Shown here one piece after another: positions 11,043 to 23,014 of a DNA stretch of 64,000 nt. The DNA is taken from the NCBI GenBank assembly GCA_023375675.1, contig JALQBC010000009.1, positions 496,001 to 560,000 on the forward strand. Direction: 5' to 3'. The notes beneath the pieces are model-generated. The model was not told where the DNA came from, ran no database searches, and saw only the letters and a list, made by a program, of their open reading frames with translations. Each line of letters starts with the position of its first letter. Positions within the stretch are counted from its first letter, which is position 1. The DNA is from Cytospora piceicola (taxonomy: Eukaryota; Ascomycota; Sordariomycetes; Diaporthales; Cytosporaceae). Both the position numbers and the translations under genes were made by a program.

Positions 11043-11746
11043 ATGGTATGGAGCTCCCTGATATCACGGTCTTCAATCCACCCGGACCCTCTAAGTAGCT
11101 GTATCCTAACTTGGCTTCGCGTCGCAGAGCTCCGAAGCAAGGCTATACACGTTCTCTCAGGAGACAAAGGACCACCTCCGCAAGTTCCGCCTCGGGACCT
11201 CGCGGTCCAACGATGCTCAGGCCGTCATCTGTATGTACGCATCCCGGCCGTGCGTTTGCGCGACCGGCTTGCATGTCACTGCCGTGCTGTTCTCACCCCG
11301 GCGGCTGATTGTTTCCTTCGCTACTAGACATGATCGATAAGGCAACCAAGGAGATCAGGCAAGACGATGAGAAGACAGTCTACAAGAGCCTTGACGACAT
11401 TGCAGAGGATCTCCCTGACCACTCGCCCAGATTCGTGCTTCTGAGCTACCCCATGACACTTGTATGACCCTTTGCGCCCCCTGTTCTTCTCCTCACTGGG
11501 TGTGCCCTGAGAGATGGTGAGAGACGGTGCATTGATTGACGAGTAATTGTGCAGCCTTCCGGTCGATTGTCGGTCCCGTACGTGTTGCTGTTTTACCTCC
11601 CCGTTACATGCAACAGTGAGCTCCGGATGCTGTACGCTGGCGCAAAGGAGCTCTTCCGGAACACGGCCGAGGTCAACAAGGTTATCGATTTGAGCTCTGT
11701 AGACGACATGGAGGAAATTCCGGAGAAGTTGGGTGCTGAGCAGTAA
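11043..11746 (+). CDS. Glia maturation factor-type ADF-homology protein (Arp2/3 debranching)
   Basis: GMF proteins bind the Arp2/3 complex and dissociate actin branches; the yeast relative is Gmf1/Aim7. Four exons: 11043-11045 (the ATG alone), 11128-11230, 11328-11461, 11555-11746, giving 143 aa, the normal GMF length. The protein starts MSSEARLYTFSQETKDHLRK and has the GMF segments PRFVLLSY and VPYVLLFYLP. It ends at an acidic/amphipathic helix after ELFRNTAEVNKVIDL. The ATG-only first exon is supported by a GTATGG donor and a CTAAC branch point at 11106. The gene converges on NBP35, with 133 bp between stop codons. It is distinguished from cofilin by its length and sequence. Confidence 0.92.
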
Positions 11747-11879
11747 AGCAATGCGTTTACTCGGTGCTGTGACTGTTCAGGACGCAACACCCGGGACGAA
11801 TATTGCAAGTATGTTTATGGTTAGCACAAGAGCGTGGGCGCATCAGTTGGGCATCATGTGGCGGTTTCTTGATTTATAT

Positions 11880-12908
11880 CTAATCCTCAGAGAAGAGGCC
11901 CTTGGTGTCCAGCCCTATCTGTGAGGCAACGCCTCTCACCACCTTCTTCAGGGCCGTGCAGGCTGGACTGTCGGGGAACGAGTCGAAGTAGCTCTCTCCG
12001 TAGTCGCCAGCCATGCCAATACGCGGGTCCAAGGGCACAGAACCCAAATATGGAATCCCCAACTCCTCTGATAGCGCCTTGCCACCACCAGTCGTTGCCT
12101 CAAAGACCTGGCTCTCTTTCGTGCATTTGGGGCACACGAAGCCGGCCATGTTGTCGACCAAGCCTAGAATCTTGATGCCCGCTTTCTGACAAAAGTCGAG
12201 CTCCTTCCGTACGTCCAGCAGTGATACCTCGTTGGGTGTTGTAACCACTATTGCGCCGTCGATACCGCTCTCTTTCAGGTACGAGTTTACACTTAGATGC
12301 TCGTCACTTGTTCCGGGTGGCGTATCGACCAAGAGCAGGTCAAGGTCGCCCCAGTCGACATCCTTCAAGAACTGCTTGATCAGGCCGTTCTTTTTCGGTC
12401 CCCGCCATATTATTGCGTCGTCCTTATTCGGCAACATAAACTGTATGCTCATGACACCAAGGTTGTCCATCACCCATACTGGCGACCAGCCCGAGTTGCT
12501 GACATGTATCGTTTCGGTCTCGACTCCCATCATTTTCGGTATCGATGGACCGCAAATGTCCGTGTCCATAATTCCGATGGTGCTGTCAGGATTCAAGGCG
12601 AAGGCATGAGCCAATAGACTGGTGAACGTCGACTTTCCTACCCCTCCCTTGCCGCTAAGAACCAATACGCGATGCTTGACACCCGCAAGACGTTGTGATA
12701 TCAAGGGTATATCGGGGTCGGGCCCCTTCGGCGCCGTGGCGCATATCTTCTGGTTCGGGCAGCCGGCACAGGAATCTGCGGTGCCTGCCCTCTCGGATTC
12801 TGGGCCGGGACAGTGTTCTGGCTCGGGGGCGACTAATTGTGTTTTCGCTTTCATAGGATTGCGGAGGACATCCTGGATGGACTCTGGTTCCTCCAAGGAG
12901 GGCGCCAT
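11880..12908 (-). CDS. NBP35: Cytosolic Fe-S cluster assembly scaffold NTPase
   Basis: NBP35 forms the scaffold with CFD1 that builds [4Fe-4S] clusters for cytosolic and nuclear proteins, among them DNA polymerases and helicases. Single exon, 342 aa. The N-terminal ferredoxin-like cysteine set is complete: C33-x13-C47-x2-C50-x5-C56, which separates NBP35 from CFD1. The deviant Walker A GKGGVGKST follows near residue 86, then MDTDICGPSIP and DTPPGTSDEH. A C-terminal CPKC motif carries the bridging cluster. The start at 12908 gives the usual N-terminal extension. It is convergent with the GMF gene. Confidence 0.97.
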   Translation of the reverse strand: MAPSLEEPESIQDVLRNPMKAKTQLVAPEPEHCPGPESERAGTADSCAGCPNQKICATAPKGPDPDIPLISQRLAGVKHRVLVLSGKGGVGKSTFTSLLAHAFALNPDSTIGIMDTDICGPSIPKMMGVETETIHVSNSGWSPVWVMDNLGVMSIQFMLPNKDDAIIWRGPKKNGLIKQFLKDVDWGDLDLLLVDTPPGTSDEHLSVNSYLKESGIDGAIVVTTPNEVSLLDVRKELDFCQKAGIKILGLVDNMAGFVCPKCTKESQVFEATTGGGKALSEELGIPYLGSVPLDPRIGMAGDYGESYFDSFPDSPACTALKKVVRGVASQIGLDTKGLFSED

Positions 12909-15900
12909 GGTGCTGTTTGGAGATTACACGCAGGCGTCGACAGGAAATCAGGGAGGCTGTAGTAGGGACACCTTCGAGATTAGGGTATGTTGCTGCAAGT
13001 GAATGGTTGTCGATGGGAGGCTTGAGGGTTGTCTTGTTGTTGATGAAAGTCTTCACTACTTTTGGGGTGGCGGCGGCGGCGGCGGCGGCGATTTTCAACG
13101 TGCCGTTGATTGCTAATGCTGGTGCCGAGATCGGACCCACTCGAAGCGGGCCCACCCGGACGTTAGTTCAATGTCAACGTTCATTGTTCAATGTCCCTCG
13201 CTAGCCACGACGACGGTATGCTTTGAGTACACACAAAGCATATGGAGGTGGACAATCTCGAATTTGATCCTTACTCAAGATCCAATAATTCAGCTGCTAC
13301 TAGGCTGTCAACCAACCCGTTTGCCCGCCATGTGCTGCTGGGAAGCATACGCACAATGAGAAAATGGCACACCGGCCGCCCAGGAAGATGGATGAAGCAT
13401 CCCTGTCCCACTCGCTTATTTCTCTCAGTTCCAAGTTCTGAGAGCTGACATGTGATTCTATGCATTGGTAGCTTTCCTTTGGGTCTTTCTGAGCACCTCG
13501 CCTGCGAACATTCATCCATTATGGATACCTAGGTATCGCCTAACTGATTGTGACAGTGTGCTTTCCGCAAGACTGTTCGGATCCCCTATGCAGCGGCGTA
13601 CTTGCTGCAAGTGGGGAGTGGCGATCAGTGGCGATCGAAGAACTTAGGCGAGAACCGTGACGGTAGCAGTCCTGTAGCCTGCAGTCCTATAAGTCACGAA
13701 CAAACAAAAGGCAAGAGGTTTCCTGCCAAATGCTCCATCAAGTGTGCAAACCTTGGGGCAGTATCTGACAGCTACCTACCCACTCAGCTTCATGACCACA
13801 CCACGCCCTGAGGGACGGCCAGAAGGGCTCAGTACAATCAATGCTTGTGCTGGGTTCTGACGGCAAGATTCCAAAATCTGTTTACCGCGAAGACCCTCAA
13901 ATGATTCACCGCCGCCTCATCCGAGGTCGACAGGCAAGGTGTTTCAATCGTTCCTCTCAAAGCGCCATCCCGGTCTCTCCATGTAGTGGTCATCCCAGTA
14001 GCACATGTTCCTCAACCACTGGCTTGACCGAAGAAAGCGATAAGGCGGTCCAAGGCATACTTTCTTGCAACAAGCCGAAGACTGCGCCCTAACACGCCAT
14101 GTATCTGTATTTCGGCTGCGAGAACGTCCATTGCCACGTTGAATTTACCAGCTCCCAACGCCCAAAAAGCGGGCAAATGTTTCAGGCTTCGTTGCTTCTC
14201 CTTCCAGTCGAGGTCAGCTTGGTCGCAATAGGTGAGAGAAGCCACCGCAGCTAGAGTGGAAGTCAAGTTCGCCTTGTGAGATCCCGCTTGCTTGGGGGCC
14301 TCGGGCCCGGTGAAAGAACGCGGCCAAAATGCGAGGAACTGGCATGCGGAGCCATGCCGAACATGGAGACACAGGCGCAGTGTCAGGAAGTCTTGAGCTT
14401 ATGAAGTGCCCGTCATTGGAGCAACCAGTATGCCGAAGCCAAGGCCTTCCGGATGCTCATGTCGATTCAGAGCTGTCGCGACCGTGAAGTAGTCGACACG
14501 GCGGGAATGAGGAGCGGTTGATGATAGGCGGCAGTCCAGAGCTGTTCGAGTGATGTTGTTGAGCCCGAGTGTTCCACGTCATCTCATCTTCTCTGCCTCT
14601 TGCTACCCTATCCTTTGACCAGACGACGGAGCATCCAACTCCAGGCATCGGAAAGGCCCGTGACGATTCATCCGGAGACAGATACGGCTGTATGAGACGT
14701 CCCGAGAGCCTTCTCAATGGTCAAGGTCGTGGACTTCGGACGTTAGGTACGATGTTTAAACGATGATCCGTCGGGAGCTCCCAAATCTGAGTAAGGCCCA
14801 ATGCTTCTTTGAGGAGGTCACCGTCCTGTGATTTCTGTGAGCATTGAGCTCAAGTCGCATGGTTCTGGTATCAGAAGCAAGGTCAACCTTGGAGGAACAC
14901 TATAAGGAAATAAAGAATCAATAGAACACGAGCAGTGAAATTGTCGATAGAACCCTGGCCTATCGGGAATGCCCCTTTCCTGCGAACTAGTACCGTTCTC
15001 CAATATATGGGGAATCGTCGGGCTGGACGCTCGACTGCAGCACCCATTGATGATCGGTCCCCTAGACGAGGTGCTAGCGGCCTCCTTCAGCACGCTTGGC
15101 CATCACCTTCGGTGGGAGAGGACGACCCTTGCATAATTGATGATTCTCATCAGAGTAAAATTGCAGAAGATTGTGGAGAGTGGGGCCTGACATATGTAAC
15201 ACAGTAGTATGTATGTAGGGATTTATGCTCGTCAACCCCTGAGTCCTGCACCAACCTCGGACCTAGACGCTGGCGTCTCCAACGCCCCATTGTTGTTCTG
15301 GGAAAATCAGCACCAAAAGGGTCTCGGCGAGCAAGCGTCAAGAAGCCTCCGGACGACCCATATGGTCACTGCAGTTCCCTCCCTCTCAAGACTCAGACTG
15401 ACAGCTTGACCGTACATATGACATATCTACATATAGAAAGCACAATTAAAACCCCAGACATGCAGCTAGTTATGCAGGGCAAGACATTGCATCCATGGAA
15501 ATGGGCACACCACGTGGAACATGGCACCTAGGTGGATCTTCTGGATACAATTGAGTCAAGTCTGGGATTGTAATGTACATACTCCGTACAGTCCTAGGAT
15601 TCACGCAGGCTCCCTACAAACCAACAGGTACAAGGCATGTGTTCACGTTATCAGAAATGTGGTGATATGACAGCCCGAGCCATCGATTTTGAAAGTTTTT
15701 GACTTTGATATTGGGACTGTGCTGAAGCTTTGCCGAACCATTGACACCGGCAGACATCCGAGCACGGAGCAGCCGCCTGTGGACACTGGAGTTGCTCCTG
15801 GATCTCCAGCAGAAGCCCAGAGCCAAGAGTCCAGAGTCCAGAATTCTTAATCCAGACGTGTTCTCCTCGAGCCGCCGAGGGATTTCTTGCTGTTGGGGTT

Positions 15901-16471
15901 GGGGCCGTCACAATTGGCAGCGGTCAAGATTGCTCGGTGTCCGCTTTCATCTCCATACCACACAAGTTAGGTTCACTGGCGGCGGCTGAACGGGGCGCCA
16001 GGCTGATAAGGGGCCTCATCTTCAAAGATTTGCAGTAGCGGATGGTGTCGGGAAAAAAAAGGTGGAATCAAATCAACCGCCCGTTGTGGTGAGGAGGTTG
16101 GCGACGACGACGACAACTTTTTTTTTCTTCAAGATTATTATCAAAGCTCGATGTTGACGATAGAGAGGGGCTCCATTCTCTTCCCTGTCTGGCCCTTTGT
16201 TCAATGTTTCTCACACACAGTATCGACATGCCCCCTGGAACCTGGGGAGATAACATGCCCCAGTCTACGAAACATCAATCCGCCAAACGTCCTTGATGAG
16301 CTGCAATGACGAAATACGTCTGTATCGCTTACGCTTTGATTAAGCAGATGTCGTTCATAATTCTCCCTTCTCCATCATCAATGACTCTCGAAGATGGAGA
16401 TGACGGAGTTGACGGAGGAAAAGAGACCAGTCAAAGTTCATGATCGCTCACAAGGCTGCGGCATGACGATA

Positions 16472-16493
16472 TACGGATCCGTACGGATCCGTA
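16472..16493. repeat. 22-bp perfect palindrome
   Basis: The sequence is its own reverse complement over 22 bp and is built from two copies of TACGGATCCG followed by TA. It lies far from any supported gene. Role unknown. Confidence 0.8.
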
Positions 16494-17048
16494 CTATTGT
16501 AAATATCAATCCTACATACTTAGGTACCTAGTACATGCGCAGACTGGTAATCCTTCAAGGTCATCAATCGTGACACCGGCTATGCTTGGTGACACTTCAA
16601 AAACCGTCTTCTCCTGCGTGGAGCCTATTTATATTGGGGCAAGACTTGACGGTGTAGCTCGCTTGGGTGCTGCACGACCTCACCTAATCATTCTGTGGAT
16701 ACGCATGTATATACATATACATACATATATATATAGATAGATAGATTCAAGCGTACAACAAGGCGTGTGTCTGAGATCATGTGTCGCCAGATCTTTCCAG
16801 TTCTCTTGTCGATGGCAGCTCTTCCGCCGCCAACACGCCACATGGTTGCAAAGTCGCAGCGCTTTTCTCAGCCTGGTAATGTTGGATGGGGTCTTCCTTT
16901 CACGTCACAAATAGCCACAAGGGGGGCCCCTATTTGTGGCCACACAGGTGGAAGGATGGGTTGTGCCGCCTTTGAGGCTCAAAAAGCCATCTGCATAATC
17001 CTTCCTTTTTTTCATTCCTTTTTTCCAACAGGCGGGAGTTGGGGGCGG

Positions 17049-17077
17049 GGGATGGATGGATGGATGGATGGATGAAT
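17049..17077. repeat. GGAT tetranucleotide microsatellite
   Basis: Five or more tandem GGAT units followed by degenerate GAAT/AGAT units. It is non-coding. A related TGAT/TGAC tract lies 150 bp to the right. Confidence 0.85.
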
Positions 17078-18425
17078 AGATAATCAGGTACATAGGTAGT
17101 ATGGATGGATAGTATGGATGTCACGAGGAGGTACCTACTTTCTTCTCAAATGTCCAGGTGCCTTTTTCCAGGAAGTCATTCAATGATAGGTACCTAGGTA
17201 GTATGAGATGATTGTTTGATTGATTGACTGACTGACTGACATCCATGGATGGGATAAGGGTCCTTTACCACACGTAATGTACAAGATCAATAAGCGCTGA
17301 CAAGGAATCGAAAAATTCACCATTGAGATGAACGTTGTACCCCAGAAGGCCAACATCCAACTCATGATCCTGGTAAGAATGGTTGCCGTCCTACAGAGCT
17401 TGAGCCTGCATTGCAGGTCGCGTGGCCATCACAACAGCGACACGCCAGGCCCGACAGTATAAGCTCCAACTGTGCCTGATGCTCACTGCTTGTACTGGTT
17501 TCTGGTTGAAAAAGGTGAATCAGTCCGCCCAGGTGTTGTCAGCATGGTAATTCTCGTCAAAAGGTGCCTACTTAGGTATATACCTACACAGAGCAGTACG
17601 TGGCTGTCCAGGTAGGTAATAAGTAGATACCTATAACTGCCCAGGTGGGTAGAAAGAAGATCTCAAACCCCCGGTAAAAGTACCTCTGTATTATATGCGT
17701 ATCAAAAGACGGACATCTCCTCACCCTGGCAGCCTGGGCACTCCGGAGGCACCTGGACAACCCGTAAGAGACAGGGAGAACTCACACCGTATACTTTGTC
17801 TCTACTGTCGCTAAGCCAATCAATACTTCGCCCCGGGGGCATTCTCGGCTCCACTCCCAGAAGTACCCAGGTCCATTCTTGCCTCTAAACCCTGTAAGAG
17901 CTAGGCCCGGTGCCCCGTAGTGGACAGAGCGTTCCTAGCCATGGCCAGAGAGATGTGCCACCCAGTGCACCTGCAACCTGCAACCTGCAACTGCAACTGG
18001 AACCTGGAACCCGCAATCACCTCCATTTCCTGCCCGTCCAATTCCCAATTCCCAGCTCCCAGCGCCCACACCCATTCCCGTCGTACCCACGCCATTTCAA
18101 TTCTTTCCCTACTCCTGCTCCCCCTACTCGCACCAACTCTCGCCCACCACCACAACAACTGCCGCCACAACTCCATCCCTTACCTTAACGTCTTGTCTTG
18201 TCAGCGACGAGTTCTGCGACCCTTCCGTGTCTACCATCTGTTGTCAATACTCTCAGCTGCGATCGCCATCTCTCCTATAAACAATCAACCACCTGTCCCG
18301 AACCCGAGCGCTTTCTTCCGAACGACCCTCCCATCGTTTTCTACCTGGTCACTGTTGGATTCCATCTCCATCCGTGCTCCGTATTACAGGCCCAGATCGC
18401 CTCAGTTCTCCTTATCACAGTTACA

Positions 18426-19304
18426 ATGGCTTCTAAGGTAGGCTCTTCCCGATACCATAATTCCGCCTCGTTGCATTCTATTCTTTCTTCAGTCTACCTT
18501 CTACCCGCTCTCCACATAGACTGACCAATCTCGTCAACAGTTCCTGAGAGAGTACAAACTGGTGGTTGTCGGCGGTGGTGGTGTTGGTAAATCGTGTCTT
18601 ACGATCCAATTGATCCAAAGCCATTTCGTTGACGAATATGACCCAACAATCGAGGGTATGTCGCCAATCAACCACCCCTTCGGTTCGGGTTCACATCGTA
18701 AATTAACAAATCATTGTCGCAGACTCTTACCGAAAGCAGTGCGTAATCGACGATGAGGTTGCCTTGCTCGATGTTCTCGATACCGCCGGCCAAGAAGAGT
18801 ACTCTGCGATGAGGGAGCAGTACATGCGGACCGGCGAAGGATTTCTGCTCGTTTACTCCATTACATCCAGGCAAAGTTTCGAGGAAATCACGACATTCCA
18901 ACAACAAATCCTGCGGGTCAAGGACAAGGACTATTTCCCCATGGTCGTCGTAGGCAACAAGTGCGATTTGGAGGGCGAGCGGGAAGTCAGCAGAGGAGGT
19001 ACGTTACAGAACTGTCGGATTTGACATTGGCGCAAAGTATAGTATTGACTAACCTTCTTCTACAGAGGGTGAGGCTTTGGCACAGTCTTTCGGTTGCAAG
19101 TTCATCGAGACATCAGCGAAATCCCGAATCAACGTCGACACGGCATTCCACGACCTCGTCCGCGAAATCCGACGATGCAACCGGGAGATGCAGGGATACT
19201 CAACCGGCAGTGGTGGATCCGCCCCCAACGGTGCTGTCAAGCCGATGGATGTCAGCGATAACGACGCCGAGGCCGGCTGCTGCGCCAAGTGCGTGATAAT
19301 GTGA
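18426..19304 (+). CDS. RAS1: Ras small GTPase
   Basis: A membrane-anchored molecular switch controlling growth, polarity and development. Four exons: 18426-18437, 18541-18655, 18723-18998, 19066-19304, giving 213 aa. All Ras motifs are intact: P-loop GGGGVGKS, switch I DPTIEDSY, switch [12 protein letters not shown] with the catalytic Gln, NKCD, and TSAKS. The tail ends in CCAKCVIM: a CAAX box predicted to be farnesylated, with two upstream cysteines that could be palmitoylated. The sequence closely resembles the Neurospora ras1/Aspergillus RasA group, including the N-terminal MASKFLREYKL. The first coding exon is only 12 nt (MASK). A 166-codon upstream ATG frame overlaps the start codon if transcription begins before 17941. 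Confidence 0.97.
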
Positions 19305-20707
19305 GGTCTCGAGAGATCTTCGGCGACGAAGAACGGCGGTGTTAGGGGTAGAGACGGCCCGCGCCAAGCGATGAGGAAGGGTCGAGGACTGGACGCGCCG
19401 TTTCCCTACGAGCCATGTGTGGGAATGATGTCCAGGGTTGATATGACTACATATTTGCATAGGCTGGGTAGCCGAGCTCCCTTTCAGACGACATGGACGC
19501 ACAAGGCCAGCATTTCTGGGGGGTTGTTGCGCGAACTCGGTTCGTCATGGGACATGACAGACATGGCCTCGTTTGATTTTTTTCCTTTGCTATCAAACCG
19601 AGGAAATGTGGACACTTTACGGAAGTTTTATTTACTATTACCCAGGTCTCTGCCACTTTTTTCTTTTCCTTTATGGGGGTGTTCATCTGCACTGGACTTC
19701 GGTCTTATACTCTGGTGGCTTTTCCGACCTGTAATCTTGTTTTTTTCCCGGCTCCTCGTCTGGGGGGCCAGTGGTCAGCATCAGTCATACCAAAAAAGTC
19801 ATGTTACTCTCCGAAACCTTTCACTACGTCCGAGTTCACTTGTGTGTACGTGGATGATATGTAAGCTGTGAAGATACGCTTAAGCAATGGGCATATGCGA
19901 TATACATGCAGTCAGTCCCTGTATACTACCTTGTCAAGTCTCTTACTCCCAAGCCCATAGAAACCTGGAACAAACAAGGAGAAGAGCGGGAGGGTGGGGA
20001 GCAGTCCCCAGTCCAGGTATTTGCTCGGCTTGAGACTTTCGTCTATCGTGTACCATCGTTAAGCTCAAATAGGGACATTCGAACCTGCAAGTTCTGCCAA
20101 GCCACGACTGTATCGGTTCCTCGCTGTACGTTCTCGTTATGCCATATTGGCCAACCAGCCCGAAGAGCAAGACTCGGTGAGGCGCCAGGTGTGTGGACCA
20201 AATACCGTGAATGCGGCTAAAGTATATCCATACAGCGCAATCTGCTCTTTCTTTTACCTTTTCGTTTTCTATTCCGCTTCGCCATTCGAAGTGCTTCAAC
20301 GCTGGGACGTTCGGGGTCTGGCGTTGTCGAACAAAGCAGCATCACACTACCGCTTGCGGATAACTCGCTGTCATATTCATCCCCTTCTTGGAGGTCGAGA
20401 TCAAAGGGCTCTGGCCAAAACATTGTACTCGAATCTCGAGCTCCCGGCCTGTAACAAAAAATTGACCGGATTCATTCAATGTGGCACGGCCGCCCCTTTC
20501 AGGCCAGAGAAGTGATCATGGAGACTATGCGTTACTACAATAACCATTTAGAGCAGGGTCTGTCCATTCTTATGAATGGTAAGATATTGGATTTATTCCG
20601 TTGCTCTTGTCTCACCGAGTACTTTCGTGACGCGCAGGGATAGTAAATCATATATTGGCTCAAAGCTCTATAGAAGGCGAAGCACCATCGTAGCAGACAG
20701 CATCACG
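19305..20707. other. Intergenic region between RAS1 and the multi-zinc gene
   Basis: About 1.4 kb. The longest open frames (166 and 118 codons) overlap on opposite strands and resemble nothing known. It presumably contains the RAS1 3' UTR and the promoter of the next gene. Confidence 0.6.
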
Positions 20708-22983
20708 ATGGCCGCCGCACCGGATTCTGTGGATGACAGCGGCATGCTCCGCGGGGAGACAGGCCAAACAGTGGCTGATATCGATACCCTGACACCGATG
20801 ACCGCTGATGAGGAGTTGGCCACACAGCAACTTTGGGGCAGCGACTACAGGCAATGGCCAACTCTACAGCAGCAGCAGTGGCTGAGAAGACTCCCCGAGG
20901 ATGACCGCGAGGAATACATCGACTCTGGAACGTGGAGGCTGTTTCAGATAGGGCTGAACAGCGCAGCAGCCGGGTTGAACGCAGATGAAGAGGCTCAAGC
21001 CCTACGGGACCTCGAGAGGCTGGTGCCCATGGGCCAGGCGGAGAGGGACTGGACAGCCAGGCAGTTCAGCTCGACTGACCCCAAAGACTGGCCCCCTCTG
21101 GCGCGCAGGAGGTATGTCCGGAGTCTCGATCGGTCACAGTGGATGGGGGAGCTGTCGAGGGTCGAGCCACCGAGGCCAGCGGCGCCGAGACCCACGTGCG
21201 CCAACTGCAAGCTGACCAACGACGTATACTGCGACGCCGACATGGAAATAGGGATCGGCTGCACCCAGTGCCGACAGCGCAAGAGGCGATGTATCTGTGA
21301 AGGGAAGCATTTGGTTGACAGGCCTTTGCCGGAGAGAAACTTTCGGCTCAAATGTCACAAGTGCCAACAGACCGGCGAGGACTGCGAGTGGCTTGCGGCT
21401 CCTATGAATCTTCACTATGCTTGTGGGAACTGTGCGCGGAAAGGAGTAGAATGTCTCCCTCAAGAAGAGGGCTCGCCAGATCCCCCGGCGGAGGCTCCGC
21501 CAGAAGTTGCGACGGCCCCTCCTACACAACGTAAGTCTATTAGTTTCCCTTCCCAAACTCCCCTTGATGTATACACAGAGCTGCCTCCTTCGACAAGTGT
21601 CCAGAACCTGCAATATTTGTTGGTATAGAGAATATGAATAGAACAGCCAGGTGTTTAGGAAACTCCTGAAACCATCATCAACTTTCCCTGCTGGTTGTTA
21701 TCAGTCACTGACCACGATATCGAACAGAATTCGGCTTGGAAGCTAGCCATCCAGCCATGTACCGCGCGGCCGCTACTGGCCAGGAGCCTGCAGCACCACC
21801 GCCAGCACGGCCGGCGCGGCGAACTCTGAGACCAAGAGGACCGAGAACGGGCGCTGGGCAGTCTGCTCCTGGTCCCTCTCAAGCCACTCCGGCGAACCAG
21901 GGCGTAGTATCGGGCCCCTCGGGCCAGCCAGGGCCAGCCGGAGGCCAAACGAACAGCAGCCAGCTCTTTTATCCCGTCGATGTACGCCGCAGGAAGCTAC
22001 CTGGTGGGCGTTATACGGTTGAAGAGGCACCGTTCTCCAATGCGGAACGAACTAGGGTGCAGAAGCGACAATTGATACAGGCCGACATGAATAAGTGCCG
22101 TACCTGCACGTTGAACGACGTCAAGAATCACCTCTGTAGCCGGATGTCATTGCCAGAGGGGTCCAACCAGGCGTGTGATAGATGTGACCGGCTCGGAATA
22201 GAGTGTGTTGACATCATGGACGGGACTGTCTTCCAGCCTAGGATGGAACTCACTGGCACGGGACGACGCAACTTGTTGAATTTCTGGGCGTGTACTAACT
22301 GCACAGAAAATAACCTCTGCTGCGATCGATCTAGGCCCTGCGCGCAATGTCGGGTCAGAGGGATAGAATGTATCGACCCGAGGCGAGCCCAAGTAAGTCC
22401 CCTTCGGAAAGGCCACGCCTGACGAGGCTGATCATCATATATCTTTCTTGGCGGGGGGGGGGGGGGGGGTTGTTTTCAGTATTATATTTGCACTGGCTTA
22501 CTGACTTGGTTGGACAGAACATTTTTAGACATGGTACCGCTTTCGGCACCACAGAGCCGCGATATTTCTTAGCGATGGGATATGGACCATGGGGAATTGG
22601 GTCTCAACGTCCACCAGGCCGGCCAGACCTTCCAGGGCCAATGGACCAGCCGTTCTTCGTAACGCGAGGTCAACCTGCGGAGACTGTCGCTCGGCCAGAG
22701 TTCCTCGCCCATTTAGCTGCGAACCAGGGTCAATTGAACCTGAGCGACTTCGACCTAACCGCACCTGGGCCACCCTATACCGGTATGACTTCCAACATTT
22801 TACCGAATACCGGTGCGGCACAACCAGTGCCTAGTACCCCCCAGACTCCGCCACCACAGACTGGGCAACCGACGCCAGAAGACCAAGCAGCGCTCTTCAC
22901 ATCGCCAGGAGGGCCAAGAGTAGACCCCGTGTCACCGGCTCGAGGCACAGTTGGTGATACCATAGTCGTGGCCTGGCCGCCTC

Positions 22984-23014
<31 letters not shown>

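Larger units (their letters stand above)
12909..18425. other. 5.5 kb gene-poor region between NBP35 and RAS1
   Basis: No supported gene. Open frames are below about 95 codons except in the RAS1 leader, overlap on both strands, and match nothing I know. The region holds a GGC trinucleotide run at about 13066-13091 (NBP35 upstream), a GATACCTAGGTATC palindrome at 13523-13536, and a 22-bp palindrome at 16472-16493. TATA/TAGA and GGAT microsatellites lie near 16710-16745 and 17050-17075, and TGAT/TGAC repeats near 17215-17240. Several AGGTACCT elements are present. The last 500 bp are pyrimidine-rich and probably form the RAS1 promoter and leader. Confidence 0.6.

Noticed and set aside
12655..13155. 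166-codon frame on the - strand across the GGC repeat
   Set aside because: Its 3' half is a shifted frame of NBP35, and the Ala run comes from the trinucleotide repeat.
14012..14266. 84-codon minus-strand frame with a fairly protein-like composition
   Set aside because: No recognisable family, no splice partner and no promoter evidence; too short to support from sequence alone.
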